The position numbers and the translations under genes were made by a program. This document shows positions 1 to 5,565 of a stretch of DNA of 5,565 nucleotides, in pieces. The number at the start of each line of letters is the position of its first letter. Position 1 is the stretch's first letter. Where the stretch lies: NCBI GenBank assembly GCA_050485685.1, contig JBJHBW010000065.1, positions 1 to 5,565 on the forward strand, read 5' to 3'. Source of the stretch: JBJHBP01 sp050485685 (GTDB lineage: Bacteria > Pseudomonadota > Gammaproteobacteria > Steroidobacterales > Rariloculaceae). The notes beneath the pieces were generated by a model. That model did not search any database. It was not told the DNA's origin and saw nothing but the letters and a program-made list of their open reading frames with translations.

Positions 1-458
1 CGATACTGCCTGTCCCGCAGCGCCGCCACTTCACGCTTTTCGAGGTCATGCAACCGCTCCTGCTGCCGCCGCAACGTGCCTTGGCGGCTATCGAGCATGG
101 CCGATACCTGTTCGTGCACGGCCGATGCGCGGTCGGTCCACCTTTCTCCGGACAGGACCATCAGCACATCGCCGCGACTGACGGATTCCCCCGCTCGTGC
201 CCGATGCTCGATCACGACACCGTCTTGCGAACTCGACAACCGCACCATGCCCAGGTCCGGCACCAATTCGCCGTACAGCGTGACCTGACTGGAATATGCA
301 CCCAGCGAAAAAAACGCGACGATCCCCGCAACGAAAGACACGGCGATACCCGACAGCACGCGTAACGGAGGCGGCGTACTGACAATTATGCTGCCGAACA
401 GATCAATGCGACCGGCATTGACGGCGGCAGATCGGAACAGGGCTTTCGGTTCCGGCAT
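1..458 (-). CDS. HlyD-family membrane fusion protein of a type I secretion system (N-terminal part, runs off left edge)
   Basis: This is the inner-membrane-anchored periplasmic adaptor that links an ABC exporter to an outer-membrane channel. I translated the minus strand from the ATG at 458-456. The frame stays open for 152 codons to the window edge, so the C-terminus is missing. Visible in order are a cytoplasmic N-terminus containing ALFR (residues 6-9), which resembles the start of CvaA-type adaptors; one membrane helix at about residues 32-55; a beta stretch GELVPDLG (63-70); a biotinyl/lipoyl-like half-motif around 80-102 with GVV, AGESV and GDVLMVL; and then a charged, Gln/Arg/Glu-rich segment (about 110-152) typical of the adaptor's coiled-coil hairpin. 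The start is supported by AGGAG six bases upstream, and the frame is closed by a stop at 485-483. It is divergent from the C39-ABC exporter gene, its likely partner. The family is clear; the cargo is unknown. Confidence 0.9.
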   Translation of the reverse strand, partial: MPEPKALFRSAAVNAGRIDLFGSIIVSTPPPLRVLSGIAVSFVAGIVAFFSLGAYSSQVTLYGELVPDLGMVRLSSSQDGVVIEHRARAGESVSRGDVLMVLSGERWTDRASAVHEQVSAMLDSRQGTLRRQQERLHDLEKREVAALRDRQY

Positions 459-486
459 GACTGACTCCTGATGACCGAGACATCAT
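403..486 (-). other. Possible 27-codon leader ORF overlapping the start of the HlyD-family gene
   Basis: On the minus strand a full AGGAGG (501-496) is followed after nine bases by ATG ATG (486-481). This opens a 27-codon ORF that begins MMSRSSGVSH and ends in TGA at 405-403. It crosses the HlyD start in another frame and stops 18 codons inside that gene. The ribosome site is better than that of the HlyD gene itself, which argues for translation, either as a leader peptide or for coupling. The encoded peptide resembles nothing I recognise, and its second half is simply HlyD sequence in another frame. It has no double-glycine leader, so it is not an obvious export substrate. It may be chance. 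Confidence 0.3.
465..469 (-). promoter_or_regulatory. Shine-Dalgarno of the HlyD-family gene
   Basis: AGGAG on the minus strand lies six bases before the ATG at 458. The frame has no other ATG, GTG or TTG between the stop at 485-483 and this ATG, so the site fixes the start of the adaptor. Confidence 0.75.
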
Positions 487-523
487 GTGACCGGGCCTCC
501 TAACACCACAACCACCATTCAGG

Positions 524-537
524 CTGCAAACGTGCAG
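524..537. repeat. Short dyad CTGCA-AACG-TGCAG
   Basis: Five-base perfect arms with a four-base centre lie 23 bases upstream of the AGGAGG on the minus strand. This is a possible operator for the HlyD-side transcript; weak evidence. Confidence 0.2.
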
Positions 538-572
538 TTTCGATACCCGCCTGCTTCACGAACCGCCGCGTA

Positions 573-613
573 GCGTGACCAGTCGGCAGCGCAGCAAAGC
601 AGCGGCGTCACGC
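573..613. repeat. Inverted repeat GCGTGAC / GTCACGC
   Basis: The seven-base arms at 573-579 and 607-613 are perfect complements separated by 27 bases. They lie upstream of the ABC gene. They could be paired half-sites for a regulator or could be chance; no family is assigned. Confidence 0.3.
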
Positions 614-618
614 GAAAC

Positions 619-626
619 TGACGTCA
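619..626. repeat. Perfect 8-bp palindrome TGACGTCA
   Basis: A perfect self-complementary octamer lies 32 bases before the TTG start of the C39-ABC gene. An overlapping dyad, ATCGCA (626-631) with TGCGAT (645-650), follows it. The position fits an operator near the ABC promoter, but short palindromes also arise by chance in GC-rich DNA. Confidence 0.3.
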
Positions 627-658
627 TCGCATGAAAACTTCTGCTGCGATCACAGGCA

Positions 659-2947
659 TTGCTGCGCAAGACTGCGCGCATCATGATGGGTGTGGACCTT
701 TCCCTGACCGGCTCGCGCAGCCGCCTGCCCGGCATCATCCAGTCGGAAGCCAGTGAATGCGGACTTGCGTGCCTGGCCATGCTCAGTGCCTACCATGGAC
801 GACATGTCGATCTTGCCGGGCTGCGACGACGATTCAGTGTCTCCCTGAAAGGCACAACGCTGCGCGCACTGATAGGCATCGCCGCGCGCATGAACCTGAT
901 GACCCGCCCGCTGCGGCTGGAACTGGAGCATCTGGGTCAGCTCAGACTGCCCTGCATCCTGCACTGGAACTTCAATCACTTCGTCGTGCTCAAGGCGGTA
1001 CACCGCAAGGGCGTGACGATTCACGATCCGGCCGTCGGCGAACGGCGCGTCGACATGGCGGAACTGTCGGCAGCGTTCACGGGCGTGGCGATGGAAGTGT
1101 GGCCGGGCACCGACTTCACGGAAGGCGACGAACGTCGCCGTGTCAGCCTGCGCGACCTGACCGGGCCGGTGACGGGCCTGCGGCGGGCCGTTGCGCTGGT
1201 GGTGCTTCTTGCGCTTGCGCTGGAGCTGTTTTCGCTGCTCAGTCCGCTGTTCATGCAATGGGTGATTGACCACGTCCTCATCAGTGCCGACACGAGCCTG
1301 CTGACGACGCTGGCCTTCGGCTTCGGCCTGCTCGTACTGCTGCAGCATTGCACCAGCACCCTGCGTGCCTGGCTGATAATGCATCTGGGCACGCAACTGG
1401 CAGTGCAGTGGCAGGCGCGGGTTTTCGATCACATGCTGCGGCTGCCGCTGTCGTGGTTCGAGAAGCGTCATGTCGGCGATACCGCGTCGCGGTTTCGCTC
1501 GCTGGAAGTGATACGCAGGACGCTGGCGACGTCATTCATCGAAGCGGTTGCCGACGGCTTCATGACGCTGGTGACGCTCACGGTGATCTTCATCTACAGC
1601 CCGCTGCTCAGTCTTATCTGTTGCGCGGCGGTGGCTCTGTACGGCCTCTGTCGCTGGCTGACGTTTCAGCCGCTGCGGACGGCCGCGCGTGAACACCTTG
1701 TCCACGCCGCCCGACAGGAAAGTCATTTTCTTGAAACCCTGCGCGGGATCCGGCCCGTAAGGCTTTATGCCCGCGAGCCTGATCGGCACGCGAACTGGCT
1801 GGCGCTGGTCAGCGACCAGATCAATGCCGGCCTGCGCGGCGAACGGCTGCAGATCCTGTGCGGCATGGTAAACGGCGTGGTGTTCGGTCTCGAGAACGTG
1901 TTCGTGATCTGGCTGGGTGCCCTGATGGTGCTTGAGGGAGAGTTGACGGCCGGCATGCTGATCGCGTTCATCGCCTACAAGAACCAGTTCGGACAACGCA
2001 TTGCGGCGCTGATCGACCGACTGGTGGAACTGCGGGCACTGCGGGTTCATACCGAGAGGCTCGCCGATATCGTCATGAGCGAACGTGAACCGGAAGGCGA
2101 TGTCGTGAGGGAAACCGATTGCGCCCCACCGCCGGCTTCGGCATCCGGAGAAGGCTCGGAACGGAGCATGACAACGGCAACAGGTGCGGAATCGGGCCGA
2201 TTGCGCGATACGGCCGGCACAACGCGACACGACCGGAACGAAGTCGTGATCGATGTGCGCGCTCTGTCCTTTCGCTACGGCGGCCACGAGCCGTGGATTG
2301 TCCGCGACATCACCTTCTCGATTTCACGCGGTGAGACTGTCGCCATCATCGGCCCGTCGGGCTGCGGGAAGAGCACGTTGCTGGCCCTGCTGCTGGGCCT
2401 CATGGAACCAGGCAGCGGCAGCCTGCGCATCGACGGCCACGACGCCCGCGGCAACCGCAGCGCGCAGCGTGCCGCAGGCATGGCCGCGGCGCTGCAGGAT
2501 GACCTGCTGTTCGCAGGCTCCATTGGCGACAACATCGGCTTTCTAGATCCCGACTATGACCATGCGCGCGTACAACGCAGCGCCGAACTCGCCGCCGTGC
2601 ACGAGGACATCAGCGCGATGCCGATGGGCTACCACACGTTTGTCGGACACATGGGATCAGTGCTGTCCAGTGGCCAGAAGCAGCGCATACTGCTCGCGCG
2701 CGCGCTTTACAGTCAGCCGCGCATTCTGCTCATGGACGAGGCCACCAGCCATCTTGATCCTGAGCGCGAGACCATCGTCCAGCGCAACCTCGATGGATTG
2801 AACATGACACGCATCGTGGTCGCACACAGGCCGGAGTCTGTTGCCGGTGCTGACCGGGTCCTGGTCATGAGCGGCGGGCGCATCGTGCGCACGCTCTGTC
2901 GCCGCAGCGATTCAGTCGGGGCCGCTGCAGGTCAGCCCAGCGATTGA
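659..2947 (+). CDS. Peptidase C39-containing ABC exporter (CvaB-like bacteriocin/double-glycine peptide processing transporter)
   Basis: This inner-membrane protein cuts the leader from a double-glycine peptide and exports the mature part using ATP. The C39 protease (about residues 22-150) has the oxyanion Gln28, catalytic Cys34 in ECGLAC, His107 in NHFVVL and Asp123 in DPA, so it should be active. The membrane domain (about 175-440) has its first helix near 177-200. The ATPase domain (about 529-745) has Walker A GPSGCGKST (565-573), Q-loop Gln613, signature LSSGQ (669-673), Walker B ILLMDE (689-694), D-loop SHLD and H-loop His723. At 762 residues it is longer than CvaB (about 700), mainly because of a polar Pro/Ser/Thr/Gly-rich linker at about 477-528. 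The start is uncertain: TTG 659 has only AGG two bases upstream, ATG 683 and ATG 686 have no clear RBS, and a stop at 632-634 closes the frame upstream. The divergent HlyD gene encodes the probable adaptor. Confidence 0.93.
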   Translation: MLRKTARIMMGVDLSLTGSRSRLPGIIQSEASECGLACLAMLSAYHGRHVDLAGLRRRFSVSLKGTTLRALIGIAARMNLMTRPLRLELEHLGQLRLPCILHWNFNHFVVLKAVHRKGVTIHDPAVGERRVDMAELSAAFTGVAMEVWPGTDFTEGDERRRVSLRDLTGPVTGLRRAVALVVLLALALELFSLLSPLFMQWVIDHVLISADTSLLTTLAFGFGLLVLLQHCTSTLRAWLIMHLGTQLAVQWQARVFDHMLRLPLSWFEKRHVGDTASRFRSLEVIRRTLATSFIEAVADGFMTLVTLTVIFIYSPLLSLICCAAVALYGLCRWLTFQPLRTAAREHLVHAARQESHFLETLRGIRPVRLYAREPDRHANWLALVSDQINAGLRGERLQILCGMVNGVVFGLENVFVIWLGALMVLEGELTAGMLIAFIAYKNQFGQRIAALIDRLVELRALRVHTERLADIVMSEREPEGDVVRETDCAPPPASASGEGSERSMTTATGAESGRLRDTAGTTRHDRNEVVIDVRALSFRYGGHEPWIVRDITFSISRGETVAIIGPSGCGKSTLLALLLGLMEPGSGSLRIDGHDARGNRSAQRAAGMAAALQDDLLFAGSIGDNIGFLDPDYDHARVQRSAELAAVHEDISAMPMGYHTFVGHMGSVLSSGQKQRILLARALYSQPRILLMDEATSHLDPERETIVQRNLDGLNMTRIVVAHRPESVAGADRVLVMSGGRIVRTLCRRSDSVGAAAGQPSD

Positions 2948-3870
2948 TCCACGAAAGGAAGCAGCTTCGACAAGGCGTCCGGAGAATCCACATCGCTGTC
3001 CAGCAATGGCAGCCGCAGCTGGGGCAGCCCCGAAAACTCGCGATCAATTCGCTCAAGATACTGCTGTTCGCGCTCGACACGACGATGGAAGAACGGCTCG
3101 CGCGTGTCGGCCGGCAGCAGGCGATTGACCACCAGGGCCGTGACCGCAATGCCGTGCGCCGACAGCTCCGCGATACCGCGCGCAGTCTCGGCAATCGGAA
3201 GCGCCTCGGGGATCATGACGAAGACCACGCCGCACGTGTCGGCATCGAGCAGCAGCCTGCCGGCTTCCACGAGCCGGCGACGACGCTCGTGAAGCAGGTC
3301 GAATACCGGATCCTCGGGTACCTCGCCGGCACCCAGCCAGCGGGTGCGGTCCTGATTGCGCTGTGCGCGGCGATGCAGCAGGCCATCCACCCAGGCGCCC
3401 ATCAGTTCCGGCAGGGTCAACAGACGAATCGTGTGGCCGGTTGGCGCCGTATCGAACACGATCTGCTCGTAGTCGCCGGCAAGATCCAGCAGCACCGCGA
3501 CGACGCGCTCCAGCATGGCGGCTTCGGCGGCGCCCGGGGCCCGGCCGGCGAGATCTATCTGGCGTTCAGCCTCGTCCAGCATGGTCGAGCTGATCAGGCG
3601 CCGCATGTTGTCCTTGACGGTGGCGAGATAGCGGCGTGTTTCGCCATCGGGGTCTATTTCGAGCGCGTCCAGATCCGCTTCCACGCGCTGAATCGCGCCA
3701 CCACCCAATGTGACGCCGAACAGGTCGCCAAGATTATGCGCCGGATCGGTGGACACCAGCAGGGTCCTGCTGCCACGGCGCGCCGCGGCCACAGCCGTGG
3801 CCGCGGCGACAGTGGTCTTGCCCACCCCGCCCTTGCCGGCCAGGAAGACAATCCGACGACTCAGCAGCAC
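2932..3870 (-). CDS. ArsA/Get3-family P-loop ATPase, single domain
   Basis: This is a soluble deviant-Walker ATPase of 312 residues, which is one ATPase domain; E. coli ArsA is a tandem of about 583. Motifs in order are P-loop GKGGVGKTT (12-20, with signature Lys13), STDPAHNLGDLFG (40-52), the switch II/ArsA signature DTAPTGHTIRLL (140-151), PEALPIAET (221-229) and VVNRLLP (247-253) with the adenine-contacting type Asn249. The start is GTG; there is no other ATG or GTG in this frame between it and the upstream gene's body. It overlaps the Cys-Cys-stop of the preceding gene by 10 bp, so translation is probably coupled. Cys213 is the only cysteine, so the metalloid-binding cysteines of arsenite pumps are absent, and no arsB or arsR lies nearby. 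I infer a role with the upstream CstA and CC-terminal proteins, perhaps in assembly or targeting, rather than arsenic resistance. Its 3' end overlaps that of the convergent ABC gene by 16 bp. Confidence 0.9.
   Translation of the reverse strand: MLLSRRIVFLAGKGGVGKTTVAAATAVAAARRGSRTLLVSTDPAHNLGDLFGVTLGGGAIQRVEADLDALEIDPDGETRRYLATVKDNMRRLISSTMLDEAERQIDLAGRAPGAAEAAMLERVVAVLLDLAGDYEQIVFDTAPTGHTIRLLTLPELMGAWVDGLLHRRAQRNQDRTRWLGAGEVPEDPVFDLLHERRRRLVEAGRLLLDADTCGVVFVMIPEALPIAETARGIAELSAHGIAVTALVVNRLLPADTREPFFHRRVEREQQYLERIDREFSGLPQLRLPLLDSDVDSPDALSKLLPFVDQSLG
3781..3808 (-). repeat. Perfect 12-bp stem with 4-base loop inside the ArsA-like gene
   Basis: The arms 3781-3792 and 3797-3808 are perfect complements, almost all G and C, around a four-base loop. 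It lies 62 bases after the GTG start and encodes the Ala/Val-rich helix just after the P-loop. There is no T-tract, so it is not a standard terminator. It may be a by-product of alanine codon use or a real mRNA hairpin. Confidence 0.5.
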
Positions 3871-4169
3871 CTCAGGTGATCCAGCGGTGAGCGCTCCATG
3901 CCCATGCGTCGGTGCCAGTCATGAAATTCCTCGAGCAGCAGCGGATACAGTTCAAGCGTGTACCAGCTCGCAGGGTTGGGCAGCCCGTAACACTCCGAAA
4001 AGCACAGCAGCATGAACAGGTCGTCGGCCTGATCCAGCTCCTGCTGCACGGCTGACTCGTGACCGACCCTGAGAGCGCGGTCCCAGCCGTCGAGCAGCCT
4101 GCGCAGCCATTCGCGCGGCCCGTGCTCAGCGACCACCCGCTTCGTCCCCTGCGGCCTCGGCAGGCTCAT
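3861..4169 (-). CDS. Cory-CC-star-type small protein ending in Cys-Cys-stop
   Basis: This is a soluble 102-residue protein with no signal peptide or membrane helix. It has a basic, Trp-containing N-terminus, an acidic/hydrophobic core (DDLFMLLCFSECYGLPNP, 49-66), an aromatic helix (WYTLELYPLLLEEF, 69-82), HDWHRRMGME (83-92) and a terminal RCC. The name is from memory: NCBI annotates similar proteins as 'cory-CC-star' beside CstA and ArsA-family genes, and this neighbourhood matches. The biochemical function is unknown. Cysteines 56, 60, 101 and 102 and His83, His86 and His98 could form a metal or redox site. The start is uncertain. ATG 4169 overlaps the CstA gene by 44 bp and lacks an RBS. 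GTG 4136 has AGGGGA eight bases upstream, would overlap by 11 bp and would give 91 residues. The last codons overlap the ArsA-like gene by 10 bp. E. coli CstA/BtsT partners YbdD and YjiX also end in RCC, which suggests a similar accessory job here. Confidence 0.85.
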   Translation of the reverse strand: MSLPRPQGTKRVVAEHGPREWLRRLLDGWDRALRVGHESAVQQELDQADDLFMLLCFSECYGLPNPASWYTLELYPLLLEEFHDWHRRMGMERSPLDHLRCC

Positions 4170-5565
4170 CGTCGCTGTCGGCCAGTGCCATCAGCTGATC
4201 GCGCTTGCCGAACAGGCGCACCGCCTCCAGCAATATCCACAACGCGAACCCGAGAATGATCGCACCCAGCGTGAAAAGCAGCAGGTCGCCGTCGGCGGCA
4301 CCCATGCCGGACCAGTTGAACACCACCTGCTGCGTCATGGCCCACACGGTCATGATCAGAAGGAACGTCATCGGGATCAGCGTAGGCAACGGATTACGCC
4401 CGGAACGGTAAAGCCACAGCGAGATCAGCATCAGCGTGATCCCGGCGAGCAGCTGATTGGACGTGCCGAACAGCGGCCACAGCAGGTAACCGCCGGAACC
4501 GAATCCGCGGCCGCCATCGGGCAGCAGTACCAGCAGCGCGGTGAGGCCCACGGCAAGACCGGTGGCCACATGACGCCGCGAAAGCTGCGGCACGCGATAC
4601 TCCATGCCGAGCTCGCCGATGATGTAACGCATCAGGCGCACCGCCGAATCCAGCGTCGTGGCCGCGAACGACACGATCATCAGGGCCACCAGCGTGGCTG
4701 CGACATCAGCTGGTATGCCCAGCCCCCCGGCGAGCTGCGCGGCACCCTGGATGAAGTAGGACAGACCATCGGCACTGGCCACCGCGAAGCTGGGATAGCT
4801 CTGCAGGAAGTCCGCCTGTGTGAGAAACACGGTGGATACGGCAATGATGGTGATCAGTGCCAGCGTGCCCTCACCCACGGCGCCGAGATACCCGACCGCG
4901 CGGGCATCGGTTTCCCTGTCCAGCTGCTTGGACGAAGTCCCCGAGGCCACAAGTCCGTGAAAGCCGGAAATCGCACCGCAGGCGATCGTGATGAACAGGA
5001 TCGGGAACCACGAGATTTCGGCCGTCGTGTTGTACATGGGTGCGGTGACGGCCGGTGCTGCGACGAAAAGTCCGCCATACAGGATCAGCAGTGCAAACAG
5101 CAGCTGCTGCGCATTGATGTAATCGCGCGGCTGCAGCAGTTTCCATACCGGCAGCGTGGAGGCGATGTACACATACGTCAGCAGGATGCCGATCCAGACC
5201 AGGAACGAACTGCCCACTGCCCCGAGTCCGAGAAGGCCGGGTGCGCCTTCGCCACCGAACCACTGCACGAAATCGACCTGCAGCCATTCCACGCGCGTCG
5301 TCAGCACCGCGGTGCCGTACATGGCGAACAGCGCGATCAGCGACGGCACCAGCATGCGTCCACCGCGCCTGATCACCGTGTAGCCAAACCAGATCGCGAT
5401 CGGAATCTGCAGCAGCACCGGCAGCACCGATGCCGGATTGCTGATGAACAGGTTCGCGATAATCCATGCGAAGACTGCGTTCACCATCAGCACGAGAATC
5501 AGGATGATGAACAGAAACAGTATCTTGGCGCGTCTGCCGATCAGTCGATTCGCCAGCGTGCCCAC
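4126..5565 (-). CDS. cstA: CstA-family (carbon starvation) transporter, C-terminal part; 5' end beyond right edge
   Basis: This is a polytopic inner-membrane carrier. Characterised members (E. coli CstA, BtsT) take up pyruvate and have been linked to peptide use. The 480 visible codons contain about twelve hydrophobic segments. Family hallmarks are the opening NRLIGRRAKILFL, LLQPRDYINAQQLL, CGAISGFHGLVASGTSSKQL (about 4924-4983), AVGYLGAVGEGTLAL, TTLDSAVRLMRYIIGELG and LLWPLFGTSNQLLAG (about 4446-4490). It ends in a short acidic hydrophilic tail (DSDDEPAEAAGDE). The frame is open to the edge. The GTG at 5565-5563 is very unlikely to be the start, because the NRLIGRR segment normally sits about 110-120 residues into the protein after the first conserved helices; the full length would be near 600. 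The cory-type gene begins inside its 3' end, so this is the first visible gene of a coupled three-gene unit. The substrate cannot be read from sequence. Confidence 0.92.
   Translation of the reverse strand: MGTLANRLIGRRAKILFLFIILILVLMVNAVFAWIIANLFISNPASVLPVLLQIPIAIWFGYTVIRRGGRMLVPSLIALFAMYGTAVLTTRVEWLQVDFVQWFGGEGAPGLLGLGAVGSSFLVWIGILLTYVYIASTLPVWKLLQPRDYINAQQLLFALLILYGGLFVAAPAVTAPMYNTTAEISWFPILFITIACGAISGFHGLVASGTSSKQLDRETDARAVGYLGAVGEGTLALITIIAVSTVFLTQADFLQSYPSFAVASADGLSYFIQGAAQLAGGLGIPADVAATLVALMIVSFAATTLDSAVRLMRYIIGELGMEYRVPQLSRRHVATGLAVGLTALLVLLPDGGRGFGSGGYLLWPLFGTSNQLLAGITLMLISLWLYRSGRNPLPTLIPMTFLLIMTVWAMTQQVVFNWSGMGAADGDLLLFTLGAIILGFALWILLEAVRLFGKRDQLMALADSDDEPAEAAGDEAGGR

Larger units (their letters stand above)
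459..658. promoter_or_regulatory. Divergent intergenic region between the HlyD and C39-ABC genes
   Basis: These 200 bp separate two outward-facing genes that probably form one export machine, so promoters for both should lie here. I could not find a convincing sigma-70 -35/-10 pair on either strand. The region holds several short dyads (listed separately) and the AGGAGG/leader ORF. No small precursor gene with a double-glycine leader is present. Confidence 0.5.

Noticed and set aside
631..756. 41-codon frame starting MKTSAAITG upstream of and overlapping the C39-ABC gene, considered as a precursor peptide
   Set aside because: There is no ribosome site before the ATG and no double-glycine leader, and most of it is exporter sequence read in another frame.
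650..1471. 273-codon open frame on the minus strand opposite the C39-ABC gene
   Set aside because: The translation is low-complexity Gln/Arg/His-rich sequence, while the plus frame encodes an intact C39 protease and membrane domain.
1532..2287. 251-codon open frame on the minus strand opposite the ABC membrane domain
   Set aside because: No recognisable motif; it lies wholly within the well-supported exporter gene.
2878..2890. GCGCA-TCG-TGCGC hairpin near the end of the ABC gene as a terminator
   Set aside because: The stem is only five bases, there is no T-tract on either strand, and it is inside coding sequence.
2932..3870. Arsenic resistance operon
   Set aside because: No arsB, arsC, arsD or arsR is present, the ATPase has a single domain and one cysteine, and its neighbours are a CstA carrier and a CC-terminal protein.
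2944..3879. 311-codon open frame on the plus strand opposite the ArsA-like gene
   Set aside because: It mirrors the ATPase gene almost exactly, its translation has no recognisable domain and is rich in Arg, Gln and His, and the minus frame has every ArsA motif. It is an antisense shadow typical of GC-rich DNA.
5563..5565. GTG at the right edge as the start of the CstA-family gene
   Set aside because: The sequence after it matches an internal part of CstA proteins, and the conserved N-terminal helices are missing, so the gene continues beyond the window.

Overview
The window is GC-rich (about 60% by eye) and densely coded, with almost no non-coding DNA. It looks like a proteobacterial chromosome, and the gene families suggest a gammaproteobacterium, but no rRNA or other marker is present to prove that. 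No tRNA, IS element, CRISPR array or phage gene was seen.

Layout. (1) 1-458, minus: the first 152 codons of an HlyD-type membrane fusion (periplasmic adaptor) protein that runs off the left edge. (2) 459-658: a 200-bp divergent intergenic region with several short dyads, a strong Shine-Dalgarno followed by a possible 27-codon leader ORF, and the RBS of the HlyD gene. (3) 659-2947, plus: a complete peptidase C39-ABC transporter (bacteriocin or double-glycine-leader exporter, CvaB-like) with all catalytic and ATPase motifs intact. (4) 5565-2932, minus: a tight three-gene cluster, transcribed right to left. It holds a CstA-family transporter (its N-terminus lies beyond the right edge), a 102-codon protein ending in Cys-Cys-stop (the type I know as 'cory-CC-star'), and a single-domain ArsA/Get3-like ATPase. 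The three reading frames overlap by 44 and 10 bp. The 3' ends of the ABC gene and the ATPase gene overlap by 16 bp, tail to tail.

The two modules appear independent. The HlyD and C39-ABC proteins should work together, with an outer-membrane TolC-type channel not seen here, as a type I secretion system that cuts a double-glycine leader and exports a peptide. No precursor peptide gene is visible in the window. The CstA/CC-terminal protein/ArsA cluster is the most interesting part. CstA carriers (pyruvate or peptide uptake) in E. coli depend on small partners, YbdD and YjiX, which also end in Arg-Cys-Cys. Here a different small protein with the same last three residues sits in the partner position, coupled to a P-loop ATPase of the family that handles membrane-protein targeting or metalloids. 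This suggests a CstA accessory system in which the C-terminal Cys pair and the ATPase support assembly or activity of the carrier; that role is inference.
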